Source: Polytrichum commune
Taxonomy: Eukaryota > Streptophyta > Polytrichopsida > Polytrichales > Polytrichaceae
Direction of reading: 5' to 3'
Assembly (NCBI GenBank): GCA_950295325.1
Contig: OX485806.1
Span: forward strand, 28,954,001-29,018,000
Length of the DNA: 64,000 nucleotides
The first letter of the stretch is position 1. The number at the start of each line of letters is the position of its first letter. A program made the position numbers and the translations under genes. The notes beneath the pieces are model-generated. The model was not told the DNA's origin, made no database searches, and saw nothing but the letters and a program-made list of their open reading frames with translations. Below, piece after piece: positions 10,693 through 22,934 of this stretch.

Positions 10693-13600
10693 GGTCTTCT
10701 GTTATTTTCCTTGATAGATATTGTTAACGGACGAATTTACACCCACCAAGTTATATGTTCCCCTATTCTTAGTCAATATCAAACAATGATCGACCTGACT
10801 TCATCAAACAGAAGGAATGTGCATTGACACCACATAAGGCTCGAGCCATTTGCATGGGTCATTTGATGAACAGTTTGTCATACCCTCCTGCCTCTGCATA
10901 ATCAACTAGTAATCAACTGCAACGAGTAATTAGTATGGAGTATAAAGCGTGCAGGTGGCAAGATGAAACCTAATCTCAGAAAATTATGATCTTCAAGCTA
11001 TGGCTTTGCTTTGTACCCCTTCAAATCATAAATTTGTGCGACCTCAGAGTGTTGTGGTCCATTCAAATTAAATATTTAAGTGTAGATGGAAGGAGATGTA
11101 GGAATGCGCAAAATTATGTTATAGAGAGATGCAGTAAATATGCAATGAGAATCCTAACTTCCAAAGTATTTTTGGGGAATTCACAACAAGGGGGCAGTGG
11201 CAAGAATATGAATGTGCTATCTTCTGCCTGTATTGTTGCCCTGTGCATGTCACTATTTAAGAGGACAAAAGCTAGACATTTATCAAAAGCATCTATCAAA
11301 GGCTCAGACCTTCAGAAAAGACCAGGTTTCCACAAAAATCTAACTTAAAATGTCACCAAATTAATATATTTAAATTTATGTATCTTCAATTATACGGCAA
11401 AGTTTATCACACTTGGTTAAAAACATGTGACCTTTGGTAAAATTAATGATGGCGGATCATGCAAAGAGTATTCTTCAGAGCCAATGCCCATGAAGGTCTG
11501 CCAATATACTAGGTACTCAAAACTCACCACATGCATTGAACAGCAAGAACCAACCGCTAGTTACAGATAAACTGGTTGAGTTTGAGAATTAACTAGTTGA
11601 TATTCAAGATTTCAGTAAGATTACCGTTCTTTATGAAGGAATCTATGAAATATATATCCAATTAATAAATGAAACAGAAAGATCACAACAAAGTAACTGG
11701 TTGGACTTGGAAACACTAGGATCTTGACCGACAATGGCCAAGAATCGCCCTGGACACTCTCCACAGATGTTTTGTTTTCACCAACTAATTGTAGAAACAA
11801 TTATGACATCCACATTGCATGCAAATTGTCCTCAAATTTCTAATTTCTACAGTAATGATCCAATGATTTTAAAAACTTTCCACCTATACCAGCATAAATT
11901 TAACACACGGGCATCTGAATAAATTTATTTGGGCAACTTTCAAACTCTCTAACTTTAGATCCATTTTTGGAAAAATAACGGTACTCCAAAAAGATTTAGG
12001 GCAAGACTACCTGAAAAGTACACACGGTCATAGGGTATCTTACAACCATAGACATATGAGCCTTCCTCATGAAATAGTTTTTTTTTGTGGTCCTTCGTAC
12101 AAACCATGCACATTGAATGTCAATCCCTTCAACAAATACGAGGAAGCTACGAAAGTAGTTGGTAGGTGCCACTCATAAACATATTGAAGGTATAGTTATT
12201 TCTTGCATCACTAACTTGTAGGGACCTCTTGAGGTTTCAATCCCGGACCTCCCTGATGATAAACCATGGCACAAACTAAGCAACTTACTCAGCCTCAAGG
12301 TGCCAGCCCCATCTCCATCCACCTAATTTTTAAATACCCCACCCTTGTCCCCCTCCCCCCCCCCCCCCCTTGCTCAAATCATTTACATGATTAACATCTT
12401 GATTATTTGGTAAGATGACTTCACAAAGCGCAAACTGAATTTCATGAAGGTTCCAAGCTACCCAATTCATGAACCTTCCTACCAATGTTACTAGAGTGTT
12501 CTACCAATTTCATGAATCTTCTAAATCAGGTCATGAGTATGCTAAACCGACTTGACATGTGGCACACCTCAATTTCATGATAATGGACCCTTTACCTTTA
12601 GCGACTTCATGAAATACAACAAACTCTTGAAGATGTTGGACACATCTACTTCCATTTGCCATCATATAGTCCATTTCTCAATGTTGCAAAATGGGTATTT
12701 CGACACATCAAAAGCCATATCCAATGGATAGTTCTCCACAATTATCAAACATTATTAGGTCACATTATGATGTACAAGCAATCATTGTAGACATTGTGAT
12801 TATCGGTACCTAATCATGAAATTGTTCACAACATGTAATGAATTGGTCAAAAGTTCAAATTACATTGGTTGTCTATATAATGAACTTGGTTCATGATTCC
12901 AATGAAATTGGTAGAACCTATTGCTAAAATCACAAAATTGAGTTTGCACTTCTGTGGACTCATTTTACCAAAGGAGTATTACAATTATAGAACCTACCCT
13001 TGAACGCCCCTTGAAGAGGCCATGATGAGAGGATAAATCATGCACTTCATTCATGCTTGTTCTCTCAAGAGCCGGAATATCTATCTATCTAAGTTTTTGT
13101 TTTAAATTTGGTATATGTTTGAGATAGGTGATTATGTATGCAAGATGAAGAGTTAGAAACAAAACCTCATCTTCGATGAATTAAATGACAAGTAATCAAT
13201 TTCATAAACAAATGTCGTTCACTTTCTTTACAAAGGATCTTATAATTCTATGTGTTTTTTAAGATGCCATAAGTCTTCATAAGATGAATATATCTCCAAA
13301 AATATCCAAAAAATTAATGACATTTTATCAAACCACATAAATGCTTTTGCTTTGGAAATGCTTATACAACATCTTTAAACCTTGTATAGAAGGTGCAATT
13401 GTATGGATGCCATCTTTGATGTTGTGTCAACAATTTTTCTTCATGAATGTTTTATGAAGCAAGGTTGTAAATCTTGTATTACAATTGATGTTAAACACAT
13501 GAATATTTAGGGAAATTAGGGGTTCATATGAAATAAGCTTAACATATGAAACATGCATAACATATTCACCCATATGGTTGTGTTCCATTTCTATATTTAG

Positions 13601-14350
13601 CTTTTGATAGGGACCTTCACTGTCTTACCTTCATGGGAAGGGGCTTAGATAACAAAAAGAAATTAACGCAAGAATGAATAGTTTGAATATTGCAGGTAGT
13701 GCATCTATTGTATTTCTAGTGAATAGTGTTGTTATAAATACTATTTTCAATTGATAATGTTGGGATGAACAATGCTTTCTTTGAATGGTATCACGAATAT
13801 AACTCCACCCAAATTTTCAAGTGTCTTATCGAATGAGGGTATAGATGAGTGAAAAATGATTCATTTTTATTGAATATCATGGATGATTTCATAAGACATT
13901 TTTCTTCTTTTGTCAACCCTAGGGTTTGTGCCTCTACAGTTATGTGGGCTCTGAATTTGTGTGGCCTATTGTTCTCTTTCCCACAACACTGTGCGTTGTT
14001 ATGGTGACTTTGGAAGGGACTTTTAGGGGTGGGGAATTTTTTTCCACAAACATACTCTTTAATATTTAGTGCACAATATTTTTCTAATTAATTATATGGT
14101 ACCATTAAATCAAAAAACAACAATTTTCTTTTAAATAAATGGATCCAAAAAATACTACTGTGCACCAAACTACCCCCCATCTATTTACCCTTTGAACATA
14201 AGCATATACATGAAAATATCCTAAGTGATCAACCCGGGAATTGAGATGCCTCCCAATAATGTATTAGCTAAAAATACAAATCTTATTATGTTTGCACAAG
14301 CTAAAATTCTCAGATGCAAGATGAAGATGAGCAAGTCGATCTTTGAGGCC
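10693..14350. other. Intergenic stretch, no gene recognised
   Basis: AT-rich sequence 3' of the TMEM104-like gene. The longest open frame (10986-11348, 120 codons) has no family signal and an antisense frame of similar quality. Around 12420-12960 short motifs such as 'aatttcatga' recur many times in a degenerate pattern, which looks like an old simple or satellite-like repeat. A run of about 18 C lies near 12352-12370. Confidence 0.5.
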
Positions 14351-14470
14351 ACTAAGTACTACACTAAATGATATTTAGTGTCACCAACTCTAATCGTGTT
14401 GCTTAATATTGATTGTAAACTGTGGTATACTATCACCAACACTAAATGGTGATATAGCCCCCCCCCCACC
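14351..14470. mobile_element. Short MITE-like copy of the TTTAGTGTCAC family (partner at 35290-35400)
   Basis: Starts 'ctacactaaatgatatttagtgtcacc', continues 'aactctaatcgtgttgct' and 'tgtaaactgtggtata.tatcaccaacact', and shares this whole order with 35290-35400 in the same orientation. The palindromic phrase CACTAAATxATATTTAGTG marks the family. It ends at a C run at about 14458-14468. Confidence 0.6.
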
Positions 14471-14589
14471 ATGTTGACTATGGAGCTTAGAATGGTTATC
14501 ATATTTTGAGTACATGTTCCAACCTCTTTTAAACACATGTCTTTTTGGTGTCCATTCTTGGAACCACACCAAACCACTCAAATATAGGT

Positions 14590-15165
14590 GTCCTAATAAG
14601 AAAAGTACACTAATACGATATTTAAGGCCACATACACTATTTGCAAAGTGCCTAAACTATGCCTAGAGGTCTCAAAGCGTCTTGTCCGCTAATTGCCAAT
14701 ATGACACTATTCATCAACATAAATAACTCGACATTTTCGAGTGAATTTGTTTATGCAGATTGACATTGAACATAACACTTTGGGATACTTGAGGTGATAG
14801 TTTTGCATCGTAATATGCGATTGAGCATACTAATGGCAAGTGTCATGTGTTCACATTTTCGGATGCAGGGGGAAGATAGTCTTGAGTATACTAATGTCAA
14901 GTGTCGTTTGTGGACACTGTAGTCGACTTGTGGTCCATTTTGTAACATAGACATACACCTCATAACAATACTGAACAAATTCAGACCAAGGCAGTATTAA
15001 GCGCACTTCAACGCCAAGTGTCATGAGGTGACAATATGGATTAAGTTGTTGATCGTTAGTATAATCAACCAGGCATGTGCGGCCACAAAATAGGGTAAAT
15101 GACACTATTAGGCATGTGACACTAAATACCATAAACGGTGTATAGCCCAATACATAAGGGTCGTC
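14590..15165. mobile_element. Non-autonomous element of the TTTAGTGTCAC family, inverted partner of 20095-20640
   Basis: The reverse complement of this block aligns with 20095-20640. Shared phrases include 'ggatacttgag.tgatagttttgcat', 'agtgccaagtgtcatttgtg' and the terminal 'gtatttagtgtcacatgcctaatagtgtca'. The right end lies 60-70 bp before the start codon of the methionine aminopeptidase gene, so it overlaps that gene's promoter region. No long open frame. Confidence 0.7.
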
Positions 15166-15231
15166 TACCTTAGGCCAAGAGTTTGGGGGTTTTGGGTGCG
15201 GTGTTTGTTGTTGTTGTGTGTGTGTGTGGCT

Positions 15232-18200
15232 ATGGCGCCGATAGGAGCAGTGGCCGCGTCCGTGGTGTCCGCAGCCTCGCCCTCGCGCTGCCTCGCCTCC
15301 TCGCTCTGGGGCTCGCGGAGGAGCTTACGCAGCTTGCATTCCAATGACGCCCTTTGCGCGCACCTCAGTCGGTCGTTACCTCCCCTGCCTCGCCACACAG
15401 GTTCTAGGACTTCTCGAATTCACAAGCCCGGGCCGCTCTTGATCCTGGCGAAGAAGAGGTCGGGCTTCGCAGAGATTTTTCTCAACAAAAGGTGCGTCGC
15501 AACCACAAGATGGGTTTTTGCAATTTCTTGGAGACGCAGAACCATACCTCAGGGCGCCTTGTAGCTTTAGTTACGTTTGCAATTTTACGAGGTGTTATGC
15601 AAATTTTGGCCAATGGTCCACATAATCACTCTGTAGAGTAGTTTTGAGGGGGAGATTCGAGGCGCTGTGTTCCTTTCGAGCAATTATCAGAGTGCATAAT
15701 TATGATGTGGATGAGGGAGTGAGCGTTCTGGAGGAGAGAATGCAAATTGGATGCCAATTTTATCATGTGGAGGAGGAGGAGTTCGCTTATGGTGGACAAA
15801 ATTGCAGAGCAGAGCAGCAGGAGAAGGAGGTGGAATTGTCTCGGCGACCTAGGTTAGCGCAAGGCAAAGTGTCCCCTCGCTTGGCAGTTCCTAAGGAAAT
15901 CGCTCGTCCTCCTTATGTGAATTCCAAGAAAGCACCTGCGTTCCTTGATGATTATCAAATACAAAATGCTGAGGGAATAGAGCGCATGAGGGCCTCTGGC
16001 CAGCTTGCTGCACGAGTCCGAGATTATGCTGGAACTCTTGTGAAGGTCAGATTCTTGTTTTATTGCTTGTCCACTATCTAATATGCATTTTGGAACGGAT
16101 GAATGGCAAGGGTGCTTGGGGCATTGACACAGTCGCCATTCCAAAGTTCTAAAACAGCCGGCCCATGCTGGGCCGATGGTGCAGGGATGACCTTGGATTA
16201 ATTCATATGCACCGTGTAATAGGTCCAAAATATACATACACTTGGAGGTGGCTTAAGCCCAATACCTTAACCTGGATCCCATGGGAACTCCGAGTTAAGT
16301 CGCCTGCCGAAGGCCGCATAGCGCTTGTATAGGTGACATTCCTAGCAATTGATTCCCACCACTATGGTCCACTGAATTATAGTGTGAGTATCCTGGTGAA
16401 ACAGATATTTTCAACCAACTATGTGGGAACCTGGGGGATTGCACCTTATTGAGGGAGACTAGGGAGATTAGGCGTGGGTCAGCTTGTCCATGCCCGTTCA
16501 AGGTGTTTACCCTTAAAAGGAGGCAGGAGTCTTCAAGGTCCCTCTCATCCTCGTGATGTCTATTTTGGAATGACATGTACAATTAGACTAATCTGAAGAT
16601 GAAGCAACACCATATTTCACACTGTCATCGGAGTCATCTCCCTCTCTACGTGTACTTCCAAGTTGTGAGTTTTCTACTCACCCATTTCTGATGTCAAATT
16701 CTTTAGCATTTGCATATCCCCTGTAACACCTTTAAGTCTGATGCGGCGGTTGCAGCCAGGTGTGACAACGGACGAGATCGATAAGGCTGTTCATCAGATG
16801 ATCATCGATGCTGGTGCTTACCCTTCTCCTCTCGGCTACGGTGGCTTTCCCAAGAGCGTATGCACTTCTGTGAATGAGTGCATCTGTCATGGCATTCCTG
16901 ACTCTCGTCCTCTCCAGGTTTGTTCCCTTTTGGACCTGCACATGAACTTCAAAATAGTTTAAAGGAGCTAACAAGTTTACCTAGCCATCTCAAATTCAAG
17001 TGCAGAAGTACTCGATGGCCTTGATACTAGAACATTGGTAGGGATGGATGCTTGCCTTAGTAAAGGGAGGAGACCATGGAAGTGTATGTGTTTAAGGACG
17101 CATGACCTTACTGCACATGTTTTATTACATGCAAAGGGCTTGTCTTTAACCTTCTTATCAAACATGAAGGTTATCACATGTTTGATAGCTTTCAGTTCTG
17201 TTTTTCTTGTTAATAGTGGGGAGGTCTGTGCAGGATGGAGATATTGTCAACATTGATGTAACAGTGTATTTAAATGTAAGCTTTCTTCTCTTGCAATCTT
17301 CGTATGAACTGTAAACCTCAACTTGAATTCTGCTCTCGAGCAACAATTGTCTCCCAGTTTTTCTTGTAAACCTTAATTTTACACTTTTTGTTGAATATTA
17401 TGTGGAGCTGGAGAATAGTTCATTGTTGTCATTCTTTGCAACAAAGTCATTTAAACAAGGTCATGCTGATTGTAATGGCATAGCAGCAATTTTATTGTGA
17501 CTGGTTGTTTGTAAGTATGAGTGTGCTTTTACATTGAAGTGATTTTGTAAAGACTATTTTGAGTTTTCTATACTGTGAAATATGTTGGTAAATTAAGTTC
17601 TCTGGCCTGCTCTCCAGCTTGTACGACATATCTTGCTCATGTGAACGGTGTTGTGAAGTTTTAAATGACCTCAATTTTGTGACATGATGAATGGCAGGGC
17701 TATCATGGAGACACTTCAAAGACTTTCTATTGTGGGACTGTGGATGATGATGCTAAACAATTAGTTGAGGTGGATAACTGTTTTCATGACCTCTTTAAAC
17801 TCTATCCTTGGATTAATTTCATACATCTGCTTTTACTTGCTCTGTTTTGACATGCCTATTGGAAGGTTTGTCACTCCACACTGTTTTTTGATCTGAAGAG
17901 CAGATTCTAATTCCTAATACAAATTTAAGGTGAATACAATTAATTGTTCTACCTTTTTCCCTTTTTGGGGCTGGAGGTGGGCATTAAGTGACTATTACAA
18001 GGTTTGCAAGATTGTCAAAGTCTTAACAAGTGGATAGGGTTCAACCTATAATGATGTAACTTCTATTCCAATTGTATTTCTTTTCTCAGGGATTTATATG
18101 CAACTCTGATCCTCATAGCTGCACTGGTGTAATGTTTGCAGGAAAAGTATTGTTATTTCATCATTTGAGAGGATGGAGTGTATATTTTGTCTTCTATTCA

Positions 18201-19740
18201 AATGGTCAAAAATATTCGTGCTCTTATTGGTTATTGTTCTTATTGTGGCATGTACAGGTGACAAGGGAAGCTCTTGATAAAGCAATTTCCATCTGCGGCC
18301 CTGGTGTAGAAATAAAGAAAATTGGCCATACTATCAAGTAGGTTACTCTTTTCAACCTATGTTTCCCTTATGGCACTGCATTTGTGTTACTAATTTAATA
18401 CATTTCAAGCTGAACTTGCTGAGGACATTCTATTGTTTGAATTGCCCAGCTACAATTGATGGATACGAACTTCAAAATTCTTACCATTTTGAAACAAATC
18501 CATCACTATCTTTTTACCTGCTCGCTAAAAATTGCCATGTGGGTATGCTTTACTGTATTTGGTGTTTATAGGTCAATCATCATTATATGATTGAATAGCC
18601 CATGAGTTGAGGCATTTATATTTCTAATCATCAATTAAAACCAAAACACTACATTAGGCACTATCCAAAATGGTTACCATCTTAAGACACAAGTAGATGA
18701 TATTTTTCAAAGGGCAAGAATTGTAGAAAGTAATTCTAAACTTCAAGTTTTTGAGCAATTCAAGTATCAAGTGTTTGATTAACTTGATGTTAAGCATTTC
18801 ATATTCATAGGCTGCTGAGATACCTAACTTCAAAGGACCTTCTGTAATCCAAAGTGGTCTGAGCATCTATGAAGAATTGTTCAACAACTAACTCTGGTAT
18901 TTTGTATGTCTGGATGTTGCAGTGACATAGCAGACAAGTATGGGTATGGTGTTGTAGAGCACTTTGTAGGTCATGGTGTTGGTGCTGTGTTCCATTCTGG
19001 GCCTTCAGTCCTTCATGCACGTGAGTTCGCTCTGTCCCTTCTGCAACATAGCTCCATGAACTCTACTTCTGATGATATAGTAAGATTTTCTAGTAGTCTC
19101 ACTCGACAAAATAACCACACGAAGGACACTCGTGGAATTTGCCACAACTTTCAAGAAAGTGCCATTGTCACTTGCATACATCACAAAGTAATGTCACCAT
19201 TTATGCAAAAACTCAGACACACTAATTGCGTAGTGAGGGTATTAATCATTTTTCGATTCAGTGCAATTTTTTTGAAGGCATTATGTTTGGTGATGACAGG
19301 TAACAATCAACCAGGGCGAATGGTAGTTGGACAGACATTTACCATTGGTAGGCCATCTCCACTTTTGGACATGTGTTTTTATTGGATAATTTGCATTGCA
19401 CAAATGGAATATGCTCATGTTTCTTTTTTCTTAGGGAGTGTTCAAGGGCATGTCTTATACGTGGAAATCGCCTCTTGAACCAGTAGCACTAGGAGAGACG
19501 TTTTTTGTGTGAAATCAATGCAGATCAGAATCTCCACTCTTTTCTCAGTGGTGACACAAAAATTAGCCACTGACAGGATGGCAATGGTGCTATGCAGAGC
19601 CAATGTTGACACAAGGGAGCATAAGGGATGTGATGTGGAATGATAACTGGACAGTTGTGACTGAAGATGGTGGTCTATCTGCACAATTTGAGCATACACT
19701 GTTGATCACTGATTCGGGTGTTGACATCCTCACATTATAA
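15232..19740 (+). CDS. MAP1: Methionine aminopeptidase type I, organelle-targeted (MAP1B/C/D-like)
   Basis: Removes the initiator methionine from new proteins using two metal ions. Exons: 15232-15491, 15808-16045, 16756-16917, 17234-17275, 17698-17769, 18258-18337, 18923-19020, 19300-19347, 19598-19740 (TAA); 380 aa. All metal and substrate residues of the type I family are present: H211 (ICHGIP), D228 (NIDVTV), D239 (HGDTSK), H302 (GHGVG), E334 (TIEPM) and E365 (QFEHT), with spacing almost identical to the E. coli enzyme. The first 100 or so residues are rich in Ala, Ser, Arg and Leu with few acids, as expected for a chloroplast or mitochondrial transit peptide. The ATG at 15232 is the first in frame; the upstream GTG-led frame is not a plausible start. 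Inverted copies of one transposon family lie on both sides. Confidence 0.95.
16110..16240 (-). repeat. Single inverted copy of the SFR2-intron repeat unit
   Basis: Within intron 2 of the aminopeptidase gene. Read on the minus strand it matches units of the array at 23420-24330. Markers are 'catgct..gccgatggtgcagg', 'ttcatatgcac' and, in the neighbouring part, 'cgccattccaaagttct'. This shows the array unit is a dispersed repeat and not only a local tandem. Confidence 0.6.
16255..16350 (+). repeat. 5S-rRNA-like segment (possible 5S-derived retroelement), in an intron
   Basis: The stretch GGATCCCATGGGAACTCCGA followed by GTTAAGT closely matches the central part of plant 5S rRNA (GGATCCCATCAGAACTCCGA, then AGTTAAG). 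Downstream, 'ataggtgacattcctagcaa' resembles the 5S segment 'atgggtgacctcctgggaag', and upstream 'caataccttaacct' sits where 5S has its CCAGCACTAAAGCACC. The middle is diverged, so this is not a working 5S gene. It may be the 5S-like part of a Cassandra-type TRIM long terminal repeat or a 5S-derived SINE. It lies in intron 2 of the aminopeptidase gene. Confidence 0.5.
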
Positions 19741-20094
19741 CAATGCTCTTTTGTGTACATTTGTTCCCCCTTTCTCAACACTATTTTTGGGTTGGATCAT
19801 TTATACTCGTCTACAATAAACTTGTAGCTAACCTGGCTACCAAGTTTCATGTTATTCTTTTCACTGTGATAGCCTGCTGCCCACATGCAGATCAATCTTT
19901 TTGGAAATACCTTTGTCCACAGGCTATTCATGTATATTTCCTCAGATCAATCCATGTATCACTGCACACCCATGGCACAATCCCTTTTGCCTTCATTTTT
20001 TGAAAGAGATAATGTTCGGGTGATATTTTATAAACAAATGTTTTACTTTTTGATGATGGGACTTTTGATGTTTGTCAGATTAAGGTGTGACATG

Positions 20095-20640
20095 AAATGT
20101 TCCATATTAGTGGAAGGAGTACAACGTGTATGTTATTTAGTGTCACGTGCGTAATAGTGTCACTTCCCTATTTTGAGGCGTTAATAACTTCACCGTTAGC
20201 ATCACCTCAAGACATTTGGTGTTCAAGTGTGCTTAGTAATATATTGGCATGAGTATGTTCAATACATAGTGTAATGGGGCGTTTGCCTATGTTACACAAT
20301 GGTCTACAAGTTGTCTAAAGCGTACACAAATGACACTTGGCACTAGTATGTTCCAGAATAACTCCATCTTGCACGTCAAAATGTAAACAAATAACACTTG
20401 TCATTAGTGTGCCCAACAATATTTTTCCCTTGCAATGCAAAACTATCATCTCAAGTATCCTAATGTGCTACACTAAATGGTATAATATGAATAAATGTTT
20501 ACTTCAAAAATTACTTATCTTGACAAATAGTATCATATTGGTAATTAATGAACGTGACACCTTAAGACTTCTATGCATCTAGTTTAGGCTCTTCGCATTT
20601 AGCGTACGTGACACTAAACACCATCCACAATGTAGTCCAA
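20095..20640. mobile_element. Non-autonomous element of the TTTAGTGTCAC family, downstream of the aminopeptidase gene
   Basis: Left end 'atgttatttagtgtcacgtg', right end read in reverse 'tggtgtttagtgtcacgtac': terminal inverted repeats of about 25 bp. The body aligns with the reverse complement of 14590-15165. An internal 'acactaaatggtata' gives the same family signature. No coding capacity. Confidence 0.7.
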
Positions 20641-22410
20641 ATCCATTTTAACTTTGTTAGTGACAACAATGATATTGTCAACAACTCTTTACAAAATTCT
20701 GGAAGTAAGAAAATTGTTGTAATATTTAGGTTCTATTTGTACTTATATTATATCGAATTCCACAATCATGGGGGTGGGTTCCTATTTTGGGTACCATAAA
20801 GTGTCTAACTTAAGGTGGACCCCTGGAGTCTGGATAAAGAGGGCCACTTCACAAACGAGCCAAGTGCCGTGACCATGGGATTGTGAGAGCCCAAATGAAA
20901 GTGTCCCAAGGCCGTCCCAATACACCTCCAAAAATCATGTAGTGTGGTCACGGACCCTCAAGTGTAGTGTGAAGTCATATGTGACTGAGCCCTCAACCAA
21001 ATGCTATTTCAATGAATTTCTATTCATGCGGGTCCTCACACATGATAAAATAAAATGAATCAATGGTTGTGAACAATTTGGAGTGCCATGGTCTTCCGGT
21101 TTTGTGTTTGGCCTACCTTCAAGAGGTGGTTTTTGAAAATAGTTCAAGTGACCATGAAACATGATCCATTGGATGCCATGTAGGAATCCATGTAGACTTT
21201 ACATCCATCTTGCATTCACGTACTCTGTTGGTCCCTCAAGCGTAGTGTGAAGCAAACTTGGACCAACTCCACCTTCTCCACCAATGAGAGTGCTTGAAGT
21301 GTAATGGTAACGGGCTCTCAGTCGCGTGTGTGAAGTGGCCCTGAATTGTACATTAACATTGATTGATGTTTGGTTCACCACTTTGATCGCCAAAAACTAA
21401 TCTCCACATTGGATTGAACATGGTCTTGACCAATATGTATGTATATGGTATGTAGCAAAATATTTCCAAAAATTAATTATTTTGTGTAGAACAAGGCAAC
21501 ATCTATAGTGTTATTCATTGAGGACCATGCCGCATATAGGCCTAGGGGTTGGACTCTTCATACCACATATGAACTAACATGTATGTAGAAAGGGGTGTTA
21601 TTTGAGGCATTCACGTACGTTGTATACATAAGGGAGAGGCATTGCTTTTCTCTAGTGCATACCTTTAAACAAGCTATTTAGAAGTTTTGAAGCATAGGTA
21701 CAAAAGAGGGCCCTAAGGCTTAGAGAAACAATTGATGATAGATGTACTAATTTCATCTAATTTTTGTTTTCATCCATTATTGTGATATGGTAATTTTCCA
21801 ATGACTACCTTGTCCATTCTTGTTAAGTTTTGCATTTAGATTTTAGGTTTTTCCAAATTGGGGCAAAGTGGATGTATATGAATTAACTGAACATATGAAT
21901 GATGAATTTAGATGCAATTATTGCCTTAGCTTTAATGACATGTATTTTAAAACAAATTACTACATGTTACATCCTATGGATTGACAAATCCTCAATAACT
22001 TTCTCATTGCAAAGTGGCAATTACTTGTGTATGTATTAAGGGCCTAATTTTATTTTTTATTGTTATGTATGTAGTGGAAGCATATTATCACATTAAATAA
22101 AAAGCTTCGTATGAATACTTCAATCCATTTTCAAGACTACAATTTGTACTATACATTTTATTTTCTTTATAAATTTCTCATGTGTAGGGGTTTTTATTTC
22201 ATAATCACCTATGCACGTCATTTAAATTTCCAATGAAGAGTCCACCCCCCCGGGCACAAATGGGTTACCAAAAACCCAACAAATTCTTTAACCCAAGTTA
22301 CTTAGTTAACCCTATCATAAGATAATCTCTATCTAGAATTCATGTTATTCATGTCTACATGTTTGTGTGTTCTCTTTAAGCATGCTTCCCCTCACTTCAT
22401 AGTCATATTA
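20641..22410. other. Intergenic stretch with dispersed repeats
   Basis: No gene recognised. The part 21391-21510 shares 'acattggattgaacatggtcttgaccaat' phrases and the following 'tttccaaaaatt..ttattttgtgtagaac' with 46140-46250. The part 22080-22240 shares 'atcacattaaat', 'aggggtttttatttcataatca' and 'tatgcacgt' with 60255-60420. These are same-orientation copies of unnamed repeats. Confidence 0.55.
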
Positions 22411-22625
22411 CTGTGGATGGAAAAATAGTGTGGAAATAATTACCACATGCCAAACCAATGTTCTAGTCAAGGTGGAAATTAATGTGGGTCCAAAACCCTT
22501 GGTTCTTCCCCTATTTCTTCATGAAGACTCCCGACCAACACATTGAACATTATTTATCGGGCAAAAGTAGCACCAAAGTAAAATAATCACCCATATTTAG
22601 TTCCTAGAAAACATACAACATACAT
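22411..22625. mobile_element. Partial copy of the 'CCTATTAxTGTGG' MITE family
   Basis: Shares with 30935-31275 and 54250-54548 the order 'aaggtggaaattaatgtggg', 'cccaa.accc..ggttcttcccc', 'tcttcatgaagactcc..accaacac', 'agtagcac.aaaataa' and 'aatcaccca'. The terminal repeats are poorly preserved in this copy. Confidence 0.6.
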
Positions 22626-22664
22626 ACAATGCTTGTTTATAAAAACATATAAACAAGCATTGTA
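22625..22664. repeat. Perfect 17-bp hairpin
   Basis: TACAATGCTTGTTTATA (22625-22641) is followed after 6 bases by its exact reverse complement (22648-22664). It lies directly at the end of the MITE copy before it and about 270 bases beyond the stop codon of the SFR2-like gene. It is too short for a typical plant microRNA precursor; it may be a transposon end or a structure in the 3' flank. Confidence 0.7.
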
Positions 22665-22934
22665 AAGTCTTGAAATGGACTGCACAATCAATACACCTAT
22701 AGTTACTTAACAGGTGTATTTGATGCAGCTTCTCATCGCTTTGTACATTTGTTTCCAGCACTGGAGTTCTCTTTGCACTACGTGTCTCCTCAAGCCTTTT
22801 CCCAACTCTTCACATTTTTCACTCCGAAACATGTGATAAATTCACTTCTTCACCTGGATTCATCACTCAAAGCCCTTGTCAAGTTGGAGGTGGAGACAGA
22901 AGAAGATGTAATAGAGAAGTTTCTGATGTACAAT

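Noticed and set aside
12345-12370. Long C run (also short runs at 14458, 25057 and 44934)
   Set aside because: Homopolymer runs are common in such repeats and prone to sequencing error; nothing more can be concluded.
18906-19478. 190-codon plus-strand open frame
   Set aside because: Only the start (the 18923-19020 exon) is coding; the rest reads through an aminopeptidase intron.
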